A stretch of DNA of 64,000 bases from Solwaraspora sp. WMMA2065 (lineage in GTDB: Bacteria; Actinomycetota; Actinomycetes; Mycobacteriales; Micromonosporaceae). Position 1 is the first letter of the stretch, and the number at the start of each line of letters is the position of its first letter. The stretch spans positions 6,324,001 through 6,388,000 of the forward strand of contig NZ_CP128361.1 in assembly GCF_030345075.1 (NCBI RefSeq). Reading direction: 5' to 3'. The notes beneath the pieces were generated by a model. That model did no database searches. It was not told the DNA's origin and saw only the letters and a program-made list of their open reading frames with translations. Both the position numbers and the translations under genes were made by a program. This document shows positions 52,012 through 60,730 of this stretch, one piece after another.

Positions 52012-53624
52012 GCAGGCCGACGCTGGCGCCCGCCCCGGTGACGGGCTGGCTGCGCGGCGTACCGCTGCGGGTCAAGCTGGTCACGTCGGTGCTCAGCCTG
52101 GTCCTCACCGCGCTGCTGGTGATCAGCGTGAGCAGCGCGTTCTTCCTGCGCAGCTACCTGGTCGACCAGATCGACACGGACCTGCGCGACTACGTCGTGA
52201 AGCTGCGCGAGGAGGTCAGCAACGCGCAACGCCTGCCGGTGTGGGACCAGCCAGCTTCGGTGGACGCCCCGCTGCCGACCAACTACCTGGTGGTCGTCTC
52301 GTACCAGGACGGCCCGATCGGCGGGCCCTACTACGACGACGACCGGATCGCCACCGGCGAGCTGCCGCGCTGGCCGGCCGACTGGGACGGCTTCGCCGCG
52401 CTGCAGGGCGAGCCGAAGACGGTGTACGCCCGCAACGGCGCCCCACGCTGGCGGATGCTCTACGCGTCGCTGCCCACCGGCGACGTCATCGCGGTCGGGC
52501 AGAGCCTCGTCGACGTCGACCGGGCCGTCAGCCGGCTGGTCTGGATCGACATCCTGGTCGGCATCGGAGTGGTGACGCTGCTGGCACTGGCCGGTGCCGC
52601 GATCGTACGGACCAACCTGCGGCCGCTGGTCGAGATCGAGCAGACCGCGGCGGCCATCGCCGCCGGTGACCTGAGCCGGCGGGTGCCCGACCCGGAGCCG
52701 GGCGTGCACGTGCCGCAGACCGAGCTGGGCCGGCTGTCCCGCACGCTCAACGCGATGCTGACCCAGATCGAGGCGGCGTTCACCGCGCGGGCGAGCTCCG
52801 AGTGGGCGGCCCGGATGGCTGAGGCGTCGGCCCGGGAAGCCGCCGTCGCGGCCCAGTCCTCGGAGACCCGGGCCCGCCGGTCCGAGGAGCGGATGCGCCA
52901 GTTCGTCGCCGACGCCTCGCACGAGCTGCGCACCCCGTTGACCACCATTCGCGGCTTCGCTGAGCTGTACCGGCAGGGGGCCGCCGCCGCGTCGCCGCAG
53001 GAAGCGGCCCGGCTGGTCCGCCGGATCGAGGACGAGGCGGCCCGGATGGGTCTGCTGGTGGAGGACCTGCTGCTGCTGGCCCGCCTCGACCGGGAACGCC
53101 CGTTGGATCTGGCGCCGGTCGAGCTGCCGGTGCTGGCCAGCGACGCGGTGCAGGCGGCCCGGGCGGTCGACCCGCAGCGCCGGGTGGAGCTGGACATCGG
53201 GCCCGGTGCCGGCCGGCTGGTCGTGCTGGGCGACGATGCCCGGCTGCGTCAGGTGATCGGCAACCTGATGACCAACGCGATCAACCACACTCCGGCCGAC
53301 ACGCCGGTCACTCTGCGGTTGCGAGCCACCGAGCCGGGGTTCGCCACGGTCGAGGTGGCCGACGAGGGGCCCGGTCTGACCCCGGAGCAGTCCGAACGGG
53401 TCTTCGAGCGGTTCTACCGGGCCGATGCCGCCCGTACCCGCAGCACGGGGCGGCCGACCGGCACCGGACTCGGGCTGGCGATCGTCGCCGCCCTTGTCGC
53501 CGCCCACTCGGGCACCGTCGAGGTGCACAGCGAGCCCGGCCGGGGCGCCACCTTCCGGGTCCGGCTTCCGCTGGCCGACACGGACCTCGCCGACTCCGAA
53601 TCCATCGACGACAGCGAATCATGA
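52008..53624 (+). CDS. Sensor histidine kinase (MprB-like)
   Basis: A 538-residue membrane kinase: TM1 (VKLVTSVLSLVLTALLVISV), an extracytoplasmic domain (~60-165), TM2 (ILVGIGVVTLLALAGAAIV), a HAMP segment, the H-box VADASHELRTPLTTIRGFAE, N-box NLMTNAINHTPAD and ATPase G-boxes VADEGPGLTPEQ and GTGLGLAIVAALVAAH. GTG 52008 overlaps the regulator stop. Presumed to sense envelope or surfactant stress by analogy with MprB. Confidence 0.93.
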   Translation: MSRPTLAPAPVTGWLRGVPLRVKLVTSVLSLVLTALLVISVSSAFFLRSYLVDQIDTDLRDYVVKLREEVSNAQRLPVWDQPASVDAPLPTNYLVVVSYQDGPIGGPYYDDDRIATGELPRWPADWDGFAALQGEPKTVYARNGAPRWRMLYASLPTGDVIAVGQSLVDVDRAVSRLVWIDILVGIGVVTLLALAGAAIVRTNLRPLVEIEQTAAAIAAGDLSRRVPDPEPGVHVPQTELGRLSRTLNAMLTQIEAAFTARASSEWAARMAEASAREAAVAAQSSETRARRSEERMRQFVADASHELRTPLTTIRGFAELYRQGAAAASPQEAARLVRRIEDEAARMGLLVEDLLLLARLDRERPLDLAPVELPVLASDAVQAARAVDPQRRVELDIGPGAGRLVVLGDDARLRQVIGNLMTNAINHTPADTPVTLRLRATEPGFATVEVADEGPGLTPEQSERVFERFYRADAARTRSTGRPTGTGLGLAIVAALVAAHSGTVEVHSEPGRGATFRVRLPLADTDLADSESIDDSES

Positions 53625-53627
53625 TTT

Positions 53628-53654
53628 TCAGCAAAACCTCAGCCGCAAATCAGG
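53628..53654 (+). promoter_or_regulatory. TCAGC direct-repeat operator before htrA
   Basis: TCAGC at 53628, TCAGC at 53639 and TCAGG at 53650, again with 11-base spacing, in the short gap between the kinase stop and the htrA start. It matches the array before the regulator, so the response regulator likely also drives htrA from its own promoter. Confidence 0.65.
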
Positions 53655-53686
53655 TGCGTCAAAGTGCCGGGGGGCAATCTGAGTAC

Positions 53687-55228
53687 ATGAGCGAGCACGA
53701 GACCACGCCGCCGGCGGAGCCGTCGGACAAGGCTCAACCGCCGGCCAGCCCTTGGCAGGCCCCGGCTGGGTCGGGCCAGCCCGACCCGGCCGCCGGGCGT
53801 CCGTCCACCGACTGGACGCCGACCAACCAGCCGTACGCCGGCTCACCCGCACCGGCTCAGCCCGCGCCCAACTCACCCGCACCTGAGGCTCCCGCGTCTG
53901 TGACTCCCGCGTCTGTGACTCCCGCGCCCGAGGCACCCGCGCCCGAGGCACCCACGTCGGCTCAGCCGGTCACCGGAGCGCCGCTCAGCGGCCAGCCGCA
54001 GGCCGGCCCGTACGCTCCCGGCTACGCCCAGGTGTCGTACGGGCACGGGCAGTGGAGCCACGGCCAGCCGTACGCTGGGCACGGCTACAGCCAGCCGCAC
54101 GTCAGCTGGTCGCCGCCGCCCGGTGCCGCCGCCCAGGCCGGCGCACAGCCGCCGCCGAACCGGCTCGGTCGGATCGTCGCCGGCTCGGCGGTCGTCCTCG
54201 CCCTGATGCTCGGCTCCGGTGCGGTCGGTGGTGCGGTCGTCGCCGCCTTCGACAACGGCGGCGCGGCGCCAGCGGTGCAGACCGGCAGCAACGGTGGCGG
54301 CAGCGCGGCACCGGTGATCGACCGCTCGTCGCTCGCCGAGATCGCCGACGCCGTCCAGGACAGCGTGGTGTCCATCTCCACCGGCTCCGGTGAAGGCTCG
54401 GGTGTGGTGCTCAATGCCGAAGGCTTCATCCTGACCAACAACCACGTCGTCGAGTCGGCGCGCGGCGGATCGGTCACCGTGTACTTCGCCGACGGCGGCT
54501 CCGCGTCCGGCGGCGTGGTCGGCACCGACGCGCGCACTGACCTGGCCGTGGTCAAGGTCGACGACGTGGACGGGCTGTCCCCGGCGACCCTCGGCGACAG
54601 CAGCACGATGCGGGTCGGTGACACCGTACTGGCCCTGGGCAGCCCGCTGGGTCTGCAGGGTTCGGTGACCGCCGGGATCATCAGCGCGCAGGACCGCACC
54701 ATCTCGGTGGGTGGCGGCCAGCAGCAGAGCCCGTTCGGCGGCGGGGGCCAGGTCAGCTCGATGTCCGGGCTGTTGCAGACCGACGCCCCGATCAACCCGG
54801 GGAACTCCGGTGGCGCCCTGGTCAACACCAACGGTGAGGTGATCGGCATCAACACGGCGATCGCCACCTCCGGTCAGGGCGAGGGCAACATCGGGGTCGG
54901 CTTCGCGATCCCCAGCAACAAGGCCAACGACGTGGCCGAAGCGCTGATGGCCGGCGAGGAGGTCAGCCACCCGTACCTCGGAGTGAGTGTGACCGCGGCT
55001 GACGAAGGCGGCGCGTTGATCGCTGCGGTCGAGGACGGCAGCCCGGCCGACCAGGCTGGCCTGGCCCAGGGCGACGTGGTCGTGCGGATCGGCGACACCC
55101 CGGTGAACGACTCGGATGATCTCGTCGCGGCGGTGCAGTCCGGCCAGGTCGGGGAACAGATCGAGATCACCTACGAGCGCGACGGCGAGGCGCGGACCGC
55201 CTCCGCGACCCTGGTCGACGCGCCGTGA
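53687..55228 (+). CDS. HtrA/DegP-type serine protease (PepD-like)
   Basis: A 513-residue protein: a long disordered Pro/Ala/Gln N-terminus (with duplicated PASVT and PAPEA units), one membrane helix (VAGSAVVLALMLGSGAVGGA, ~residue 165-185), a trypsin-like domain with His (ILTNNHVVESA), Asp (TDARTDLAVVKV) and Ser (INPGNSGGALVN), and a C-terminal PDZ domain (HPYLGVSV...DQAGLAQGDVVVRIGD). The protease domain is extracytoplasmic and handles misfolded envelope proteins. ATG 53687 (MSEHETTPP) is chosen over 53621, which overlaps the kinase stop without a ribosome site. Confidence 0.94.
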   Translation: MSEHETTPPAEPSDKAQPPASPWQAPAGSGQPDPAAGRPSTDWTPTNQPYAGSPAPAQPAPNSPAPEAPASVTPASVTPAPEAPAPEAPTSAQPVTGAPLSGQPQAGPYAPGYAQVSYGHGQWSHGQPYAGHGYSQPHVSWSPPPGAAAQAGAQPPPNRLGRIVAGSAVVLALMLGSGAVGGAVVAAFDNGGAAPAVQTGSNGGGSAAPVIDRSSLAEIADAVQDSVVSISTGSGEGSGVVLNAEGFILTNNHVVESARGGSVTVYFADGGSASGGVVGTDARTDLAVVKVDDVDGLSPATLGDSSTMRVGDTVLALGSPLGLQGSVTAGIISAQDRTISVGGGQQQSPFGGGGQVSSMSGLLQTDAPINPGNSGGALVNTNGEVIGINTAIATSGQGEGNIGVGFAIPSNKANDVAEALMAGEEVSHPYLGVSVTAADEGGALIAAVEDGSPADQAGLAQGDVVVRIGDTPVNDSDDLVAAVQSGQVGEQIEITYERDGEARTASATLVDAP

Positions 55229-55270
55229 CCGCAATGTGACACAGATGGACCTGCCTCCCCCGAAAAGAGC

Positions 55271-55311
55271 GGCGGGTGGTGTGACCAAGGGGGTTGGTCA
55301 CGCCGCCCGCC
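55271..55311 (+). terminator. htrA terminator hairpin
   Basis: A ~16-bp stem (GGCGGGTGGTGTGACC with a complementary arm ending CCCGCC) and a nine-base loop, about 43 bases past the htrA stop. It is followed by a pyrimidine-rich stretch. Confidence 0.7.
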
Positions 55312-55347
55312 GTTCGCTTCTTCCCTGGCGTTCGCTACCTTCCCGGC

Positions 55348-55803
55348 GTGCGCACCGAGACCTTCACCGACCGGTTCACCGTCGCGGCGGCACCGGACCG
55401 GGTGCACGCCCACCTGGCCGACCCGGCCAACCACATCGGGCTTTCGCCGCTGATCGTCGCGGTCCGTGACATCGAGCGGAGCACCGACGCCGACGGCCAC
55501 ACCGTGCTGCGGTACATCGCGGTGGAGCGGTTCAAGATCGTCGGACCGCTGCGGTACGACAACATCCTGCACGTCCGGCAGACCGATACCGATCCGGGCC
55601 GCCGACTCGTGATGCAGGTACGCAGCCCGGCGCGGGTGTCGGTGCGGTTCGTGATGGAGACCGAGCCCGATGGCACCGGATCGGCGGTCACCGTCACTGT
55701 GAGTCTCACCATGCCGACCCTGCTGCGCTCCTATGTGGTGCGCACGGCCAGGCGGGTGCAGATGTTCCGGGCCCGTACCCTGGCCGAAAGGATGAGCGGC
55801 TGA
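55348..55803 (+). CDS. SRPBCC-superfamily (START-like) protein
   Basis: A 151-residue protein with the helix-grip fold pattern: VRTETFTDRFTVAAAPDRVH, AHLADPANHIGLSPLI, VMQVRSPARVSVRFVMETEP and a final helix TARRVQMFRARTLAERM. Members bind hydrophobic ligands or act as polyketide cyclase-like proteins; the ligand is unknown. GTG 55348 follows a short gap after the htrA terminator. Confidence 0.82.
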   Translation: MRTETFTDRFTVAAAPDRVHAHLADPANHIGLSPLIVAVRDIERSTDADGHTVLRYIAVERFKIVGPLRYDNILHVRQTDTDPGRRLVMQVRSPARVSVRFVMETEPDGTGSAVTVTVSLTMPTLLRSYVVRTARRVQMFRARTLAERMSG

Positions 55804-55929
55804 CCCCGGCGTAGTCGATCGACGGGACTTTTTCCGCACGACATGCTGTCCGAAGCGGTTGAGCAGTCGCGTGCGGTCGACAAGGCGGTCTAACCTGCAG
55901 CCGCAAGTAGCGGCGGAGGAGCAGGCACA

Positions 55930-58900
55930 GTGACGGTCGTCGAGACCAGGATGAGCGTGTGGGAGGCCCTGGCCGGCCGGGCACCGGGCCAGCCGGTCGC
56001 CCCGGCCGACGCCGGGCTGTGGGGTGCCGTCGTCGAACGGCTCAACCCGGCCCGGGCCCGGCCGGTGCTGCGGCCCGGTATCGAACACGTCGAGCTGACC
56101 TCGGTACGCGGGATGCCGTACGTGATGCTCCGCTCGCCGGACGGTCGCGGCGGTGCCTGCTACCTGCGGCTGGCCTCGGACGAGTGGCGGCTCGCCCAGC
56201 TGATGGACGGCAGCCGCACGGTGGCCCGGTTGGTCGCGGAGTTCGCCCGGATCGCCGGCCGGCTTGCCCCCGACCAGGTCACCCGGGTCGTCGCCGATCT
56301 GGCCGGCAACCGGATGCTCGCCGAGCTGCCGGTCGACGCGTTCCGCCCGCTGGCCCGGGTGCACCGCCGGCCGTGGCCGTTGCGGTTCGGCCGCACCCTG
56401 CTGGCCGTGGCGCAGGGCCGGCGTACCGTGCTGGCCGACGTCGACCCGCTGGTCGGCGCCCTCTACCGGGGCGGCGGCCGGTTCCTGTTCACCCGGCTGG
56501 CGGCGGTGCTGCTGGCCGTCGTCGCGCTGGCCGGGTTCGCCGCGTTCTGCTGGACCTGGTGGCGCGGCGAGCAGGCAGTCTTCCTCACCGGCGGGTCGTA
56601 CGCGGCCGGCGCGGCGGTGCTGCTCGGGTTGAACGTGGTTGCCCTCGCCTGCCACGAACTCGGCCACGCCCTGGCCACGAAACACGCCGGCCGGCGGGTG
56701 CCGGCCGCCGGCTTCCTCATCTATTTCGGCATCCCGTCGGTCTTCGTCGACACCACCGACGTCTGGCTGGCCGGTCGCCGGCAACGGCTGATCACCACCG
56801 CCGCCGGGCCGGCCGCCGGGCTGGTGCTGGCCGGCGTCGCCGGCATCGTCGGGCTGATCTTCCCGGCCGCCGCACCGTGGACGTTCAAACTCGCCTTCGC
56901 CTGGTACCTCAACGCTCTGTTCAACCTCAATCCGTTCCTCGCCCTCGACGGCTACTACCTGTTGATGGACTGGCTGGAGATCCCGAATCTGCGTACCCGT
57001 GGCCTGGCCTACGTCGTCGGCCGGCTGCGCCGGCGCGGCCCGCGCTGGTCGGCGCTGGACCGGGAGGGCAGGCTGGTCGCCCTGTACGGGACGCTCGCCG
57101 TGCTCTGGGTGGTCATCGCGGTCAACCTGTTCTGGCGGATCTGGACCGACCGGGTCGCCGGCCTGGTCCTCGGCCTGTGGCGGTCCGGGTGGCCGGCCCG
57201 GCTGCTGCTCGCCGCGGTGGTCGCCGGCCTCGCCGCCCCGCTTGTCTACCTGGCAGCCGGCTGGCTGGCCCAGCGCTGGCGGCGGCTGCGCGGCGCGCTC
57301 GCCGAGCGGCGGCACGCCAGCGACACCCCACGGCGGCTGGACGCGCTGCGTGCCAGCGCGCTGCGGACACTGCCGGCCAGCGCGTTGAACCGGCTCGCCG
57401 CCCAGGCGCGCTGGGTGCACCCGCGTACCGGTCAGCAACTCGTCGCCGCCGGCGCGGCCCAGCCGGCGGTCTACGTCGTGGTCGACGGCGCGGTGGAGGG
57501 CCGGGCGCCCAGTGACCCGGCCGGCACGGTCCGGCAACGGCTCGGGCCGGGCGGCCTGGTCGGTCTGGCCAGCGCCCTGACCGGTACGCCGGCCACGCTC
57601 ACCTGGCGCACCGCCGGTACGACGCTGCTGGCGGTGCCGCCGACCGCGGTCGCCACGGTCGTCGGCCCGCTGCCCGGTCCGCCGTCGACCGACCGGACCG
57701 CCGCCGAGTCGCTGTTCGCCGAGACCCCCGCACTGTCCGGGCTGACCCCGGAGGACCGGCTGGGGCTGGTGTCCCGGGCCCGGCCGGTGACGTTGCCGCC
57801 CGGCGCGCCGGTCCGGCTGTCCGGCCCGTACGACGCGGTGGTCCTCGAATCGGGTGTGATCGCCCTGATGGACGGCCTCGAACTGCGCCGGGGCACAATG
57901 ATCGGCCCGGTCGGTGCCGATCCGCCGGACGTGGTCGCGACCACCCGTACACAGACCCGGCTGTGGCAGTTGCCGGCCGTCGCCGGGCTGCCGATGCTGC
58001 TCGGCGCGGCGCCGTCGCAGGTGGCCGAGGCCGCTGCGGCGACGGTCCGCGGCGGTCCGCCGACCAGCGGCGTGCATCCGCCCGCCGACTATCCGCCGCT
58101 GGCCGCCCCGCCCGGCCCGCCACCACCGGGGGACACCGACGACCGGGTGGACCGGCGGTTCGAGCGCCGGCTGTGGTGGCTGGTGCTGCTCCTGCTGCTG
58201 TTCGCGTTGCTGATCAGCGGCGGCAACCTGCTGCCCGGGCCGGCCTGGGCGGAGATGCCGGCCGACCGGGCGCTGCTGCGGGCCGAGCGGGGCACCGTCG
58301 AGGTGCGCACCGCCGGTGGGCGGCTGTTGACGTTGCGCGATGGTGCGGCGGCATACGTCGCCGAGGGGGACCGGATCGAGGTCGCCGACCGGTCGGCCGG
58401 TGAACTCGTCTTCCGGGGCGGGGCCGCCACGGTGCTCTGCGCCTGGGTCGAAGCCGAGGTGGGGGCGCTGTGGAGCGACGGCACCCGGCCGGTCGCGCCC
58501 AGCGGGGAGCTGACCCTGGACCGGGGCCGGATCCTGGCCGACACTGCCAGCGTCTCCGGTGCCTTCCGACCGTTGGCGATGACCGTGATCAGCCAGGACT
58601 CGGTACTGGCGAACCGGGGCGAGGCCTGGTTCGCGGTGAACGCCGGAACGGCCCGGGTGTCGCTCGGTGAGGTACGGCGCAACGGGGTGTCCCTGCGGGC
58701 CACCGGGGAGCAGCTCGGCTGCGGTGACGGCCAGGTCGTCGACCCGCCCGGCGGTACGCCGAGCGCCCCCGCTCCGGGCGCTACCAGCGGATCGCCGACG
58801 GTGCAGAGCCCGTCGCCGGATCTTTCCGCGACCAGCCAGCCGACGCCGGTCCCGGCGCCGAACCCCGGCGTGACTCGCCAGCCGCAGCCGACTACCCCGA

Positions 58901-59421
58901 CCGCGCAGCCGAGCCCGCCCGGCCCGCCGCCGACCAGCGCCCCGGCGCCGACCACGGCAGCGCCGACGACCGGTCCGCCGACCGGTACGCCACTGGAGAC
59001 CACGGCGCCGCCGACCACCGCCCCACCGCCGACCACCGCCCCACCGCCGACCACCGCCCCACCGCCGAATGAGCCTCCGGTGATCGGCTGGGAGATCGAG
59101 CCGCAGGGCCCGATCACCCTGGTGACCGATAACGGGCCCTGCAGCGACTACCCGAGCAGCGTGCGTTGGATGGTCGTGGTCTCGGACGACTCGCCTGCCG
59201 GGTTGACCGTCGTCGCGCGGTACAGCGGGTTGGTGGAGCGCGTGGAGACCTTCCGTGGTGCGGGGACACACGAGGGCACCGTCGGCCCAGTGGCGTCCAA
59301 CGAGTCGATCGGGACCGGGTCCGTGACGATCACGGTCACCGTCACGGACAGTGGCAAGCTCAGTCGGCAGGTGAGAAGCGATGTATTGGTTGTCGGCTGC
59401 GCGTTCGGCGAACAGACGTAG
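55930..59421 (+). CDS. Multidomain membrane protein: PqqD-like, M50 protease, cNMP-binding-like and FecR-like domains
   Basis: A 1163-residue fusion. Residues ~76-135 (YLRLASDEWRLAQLMDG, LVAEFARIAGRLAPDQVTRV) look like a PqqD-type peptide-recognition domain. Residues ~185-445 form an M50 metalloprotease: zinc motif HELGH at 242-246, with NLNPFLALDGYY at ~332-343 providing the third ligand. Residues ~485-580 and ~600-700 resemble two degenerate cyclic-nucleotide-binding folds. A single membrane helix (LWWLVLLLLLFALLIS) lies at ~748-763, then a FecR-like domain (~780-940), a Pro/Thr linker (~950-1060) and a C-terminal domain with two Cys. GTG 55930 has GGAGGAG upstream. It may recognise and cut or export a peptide, then report it across the membrane; this is inference. 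Confidence 0.85.
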   Translation: MTVVETRMSVWEALAGRAPGQPVAPADAGLWGAVVERLNPARARPVLRPGIEHVELTSVRGMPYVMLRSPDGRGGACYLRLASDEWRLAQLMDGSRTVARLVAEFARIAGRLAPDQVTRVVADLAGNRMLAELPVDAFRPLARVHRRPWPLRFGRTLLAVAQGRRTVLADVDPLVGALYRGGGRFLFTRLAAVLLAVVALAGFAAFCWTWWRGEQAVFLTGGSYAAGAAVLLGLNVVALACHELGHALATKHAGRRVPAAGFLIYFGIPSVFVDTTDVWLAGRRQRLITTAAGPAAGLVLAGVAGIVGLIFPAAAPWTFKLAFAWYLNALFNLNPFLALDGYYLLMDWLEIPNLRTRGLAYVVGRLRRRGPRWSALDREGRLVALYGTLAVLWVVIAVNLFWRIWTDRVAGLVLGLWRSGWPARLLLAAVVAGLAAPLVYLAAGWLAQRWRRLRGALAERRHASDTPRRLDALRASALRTLPASALNRLAAQARWVHPRTGQQLVAAGAAQPAVYVVVDGAVEGRAPSDPAGTVRQRLGPGGLVGLASALTGTPATLTWRTAGTTLLAVPPTAVATVVGPLPGPPSTDRTAAESLFAETPALSGLTPEDRLGLVSRARPVTLPPGAPVRLSGPYDAVVLESGVIALMDGLELRRGTMIGPVGADPPDVVATTRTQTRLWQLPAVAGLPMLLGAAPSQVAEAAAATVRGGPPTSGVHPPADYPPLAAPPGPPPPGDTDDRVDRRFERRLWWLVLLLLLFALLISGGNLLPGPAWAEMPADRALLRAERGTVEVRTAGGRLLTLRDGAAAYVAEGDRIEVADRSAGELVFRGGAATVLCAWVEAEVGALWSDGTRPVAPSGELTLDRGRILADTASVSGAFRPLAMTVISQDSVLANRGEAWFAVNAGTARVSLGEVRRNGVSLRATGEQLGCGDGQVVDPPGGTPSAPAPGATSGSPTVQSPSPDLSATSQPTPVPAPNPGVTRQPQPTTPTAQPSPPGPPPTSAPAPTTAAPTTGPPTGTPLETTAPPTTAPPPTTAPPPTTAPPPNEPPVIGWEIEPQGPITLVTDNGPCSDYPSSVRWMVVVSDDSPAGLTVVARYSGLVERVETFRGAGTHEGTVGPVASNESIGTGSVTITVTVTDSGKLSRQVRSDVLVVGCAFGEQT
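59013..59066 (+). repeat. Three tandem 18-base repeats in the Pro/Thr linker
   Basis: GACCACCGCCCCACCGCC is repeated at 59013, 59031 and 59049, encoding Thr-Thr-Ala-Pro-Pro-Pro units of the extracellular linker. The copy number may vary between strains. Confidence 0.85.
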
Positions 59422-59445
59422 ACATCGATCCGAGCGGAGATACAG

Positions 59446-59661
59446 GTGCTTTGTTGGTTCTGTCCGAAGGCGGCGCGGGGTGGCTGCCGGTTCTGCGGTC
59501 GAGGCGTGTGTGAGGACCACGCCCGCTTCGGTCCGTATCTGCTGGAGGTGCACCGGTCGGAGCGGCGGGGACGGGCGGAAGGGCTGGTCGTCGAGGACGC
59601 GTTGCAGTGCGGCACCTGCCGGCCCAGGCCGCAGCCTGTACCAATGCCGGAGCTGGACTGA
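59446..59661 (+). CDS. Small cysteine-rich zinc-finger-like protein
   Basis: A 71-residue protein: VLCWFCPKAARGGCRFCGRG, CEDHARF and later QCGTCRPRPQ, giving three CxxC pairs plus a Cys/His, enough for one or two zinc sites. GTG 59446 lies 24 bases after the fusion protein stop, so the two are probably co-transcribed. No named family; an adaptor within the same system is possible. Confidence 0.7.
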   Translation: MLCWFCPKAARGGCRFCGRGVCEDHARFGPYLLEVHRSERRGRAEGLVVEDALQCGTCRPRPQPVPMPELD

Positions 59662-59766
59662 TCGAGGAGACGTCCGGTCACCGGCGACCCGCGCCGGACG
59701 CCGCCGGGCTCGTGGCGGATTGTGGCCCCGGACTACCCTGGAGCGACATCGACGAGGGGACCGGTG

Positions 59767-60606
59767 ATGAGTGACTTCGACACCGCGCTCGAACGCCTGC
59801 TGACCGACCCTGGATTCGCCGCCGCGCTGGCCGCCGACCCGACTGCGGCGCTAGCCGGCTATCAGCTCACCGCCGAGGAGCAGGAGCTGCTGCGGACCCA
59901 GATGGGCGGTGCCGGGGGCGGCTCGACGGCGGCGGTGGAGACGCGGGCGAACCAGTCCAGCGCGTTCGGGCTGCTGAGCCCGTTGACCGGGATGATGGGC
60001 GGCTTCGGCGACATCGGCGCGGCGGCCGGTGCCGTCGACGAGGCTCTCGGCTCTGCCGGTGCGCAGAGCGGCTTCGGGCCGGCCGGTGCACAGAGCGGCT
60101 TCGGGCCGGCCGGGTCCGGCGGTGGGTTCGGTTCGGCCGGGGAAGACAGCGGCTTCGGGGCACGGCCGGAGGGCGCCGGTCCGCCGGTGCCGGACCGGTC
60201 CGCCGGGCTCGGCACGGCACCCCAGCCGGTCGAGCCGGCGGTGCCGGAGGACTACCGGACCCGGGTGGACGTCGACGGCGACGGCGAGTGGGACCGGCAC
60301 ATCGTCCGGGGACGGGCGGACGGCGGGGTGGACATACTGGTTGACCAGGACGGCGACGGTCGGGCCGACTTCGTCGGCCGGGACGACGACGCCGACGGTC
60401 TGGTCGACTCCGCGGCGTACGACACTGACGGTGACGGGTTCTTCGAGCAGACCCATTATGACGACGACGGCGACGGGTGGCTCGACCGCAGCGTCACCAA
60501 CCAGCCCCCGCCCACCGGACCACCCCCGCCCACGCCGCCATCCCCGCCCCCGGCCGGCGGCGGGCTGATCGGCGACAACCTGCGGCTTCCCGAGGAACTG
60601 CGCTGA
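59767..60606 (+). CDS. Protein with RiPP-leader-like N-terminus and Asp-rich calcium-type repeats
   Basis: A 279-residue protein. Residues 1-45 (FDTALERLLTDPGFAAALAA, DPTAALAGYQLTAEEQELL) form a helical domain resembling LigA-type or Nif11-like leader domains that recognition domains bind. A Gly/Ala/Ser/Phe-rich segment follows, with two 27-base repeats at 60055-60108 encoding AGAQSGFGP. The C-terminal third has four or five DxDGDG units (DVDGDGEWDRH, DQDGDGRADFVG, DTDGDGFFEQ, DDDGDGWLDRS) like EF-hand or thrombospondin type-3 calcium loops. The end is Pro-rich. ATG 59767 has GAGGGG upstream. It could be the substrate or partner of the PqqD-M50 protein; no secretion signal is visible. Confidence 0.75.
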   Translation: MSDFDTALERLLTDPGFAAALAADPTAALAGYQLTAEEQELLRTQMGGAGGGSTAAVETRANQSSAFGLLSPLTGMMGGFGDIGAAAGAVDEALGSAGAQSGFGPAGAQSGFGPAGSGGGFGSAGEDSGFGARPEGAGPPVPDRSAGLGTAPQPVEPAVPEDYRTRVDVDGDGEWDRHIVRGRADGGVDILVDQDGDGRADFVGRDDDADGLVDSAAYDTDGDGFFEQTHYDDDGDGWLDRSVTNQPPPTGPPPPTPPSPPPAGGGLIGDNLRLPEELR

Positions 60607-60730
60607 CCTTCCCGACGGTCGCCGTCGGCGGTGCCGCCGCCGACCGCTCACCGGCGGTCGCGGGCCGTCCGTCGACAGGGGCTGGCGTCGATGGCCGCTG
60701 GGCCTGACGATGGGGTCAGGAGGTGATCGC

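Noticed and set aside
60607-60730. Terminator between the calcium-repeat gene and the ABC ATPase gene
   Set aside because: A CGGCGG/CCGCCG pairing exists, but it is short and of a kind expected by chance at this GC content.
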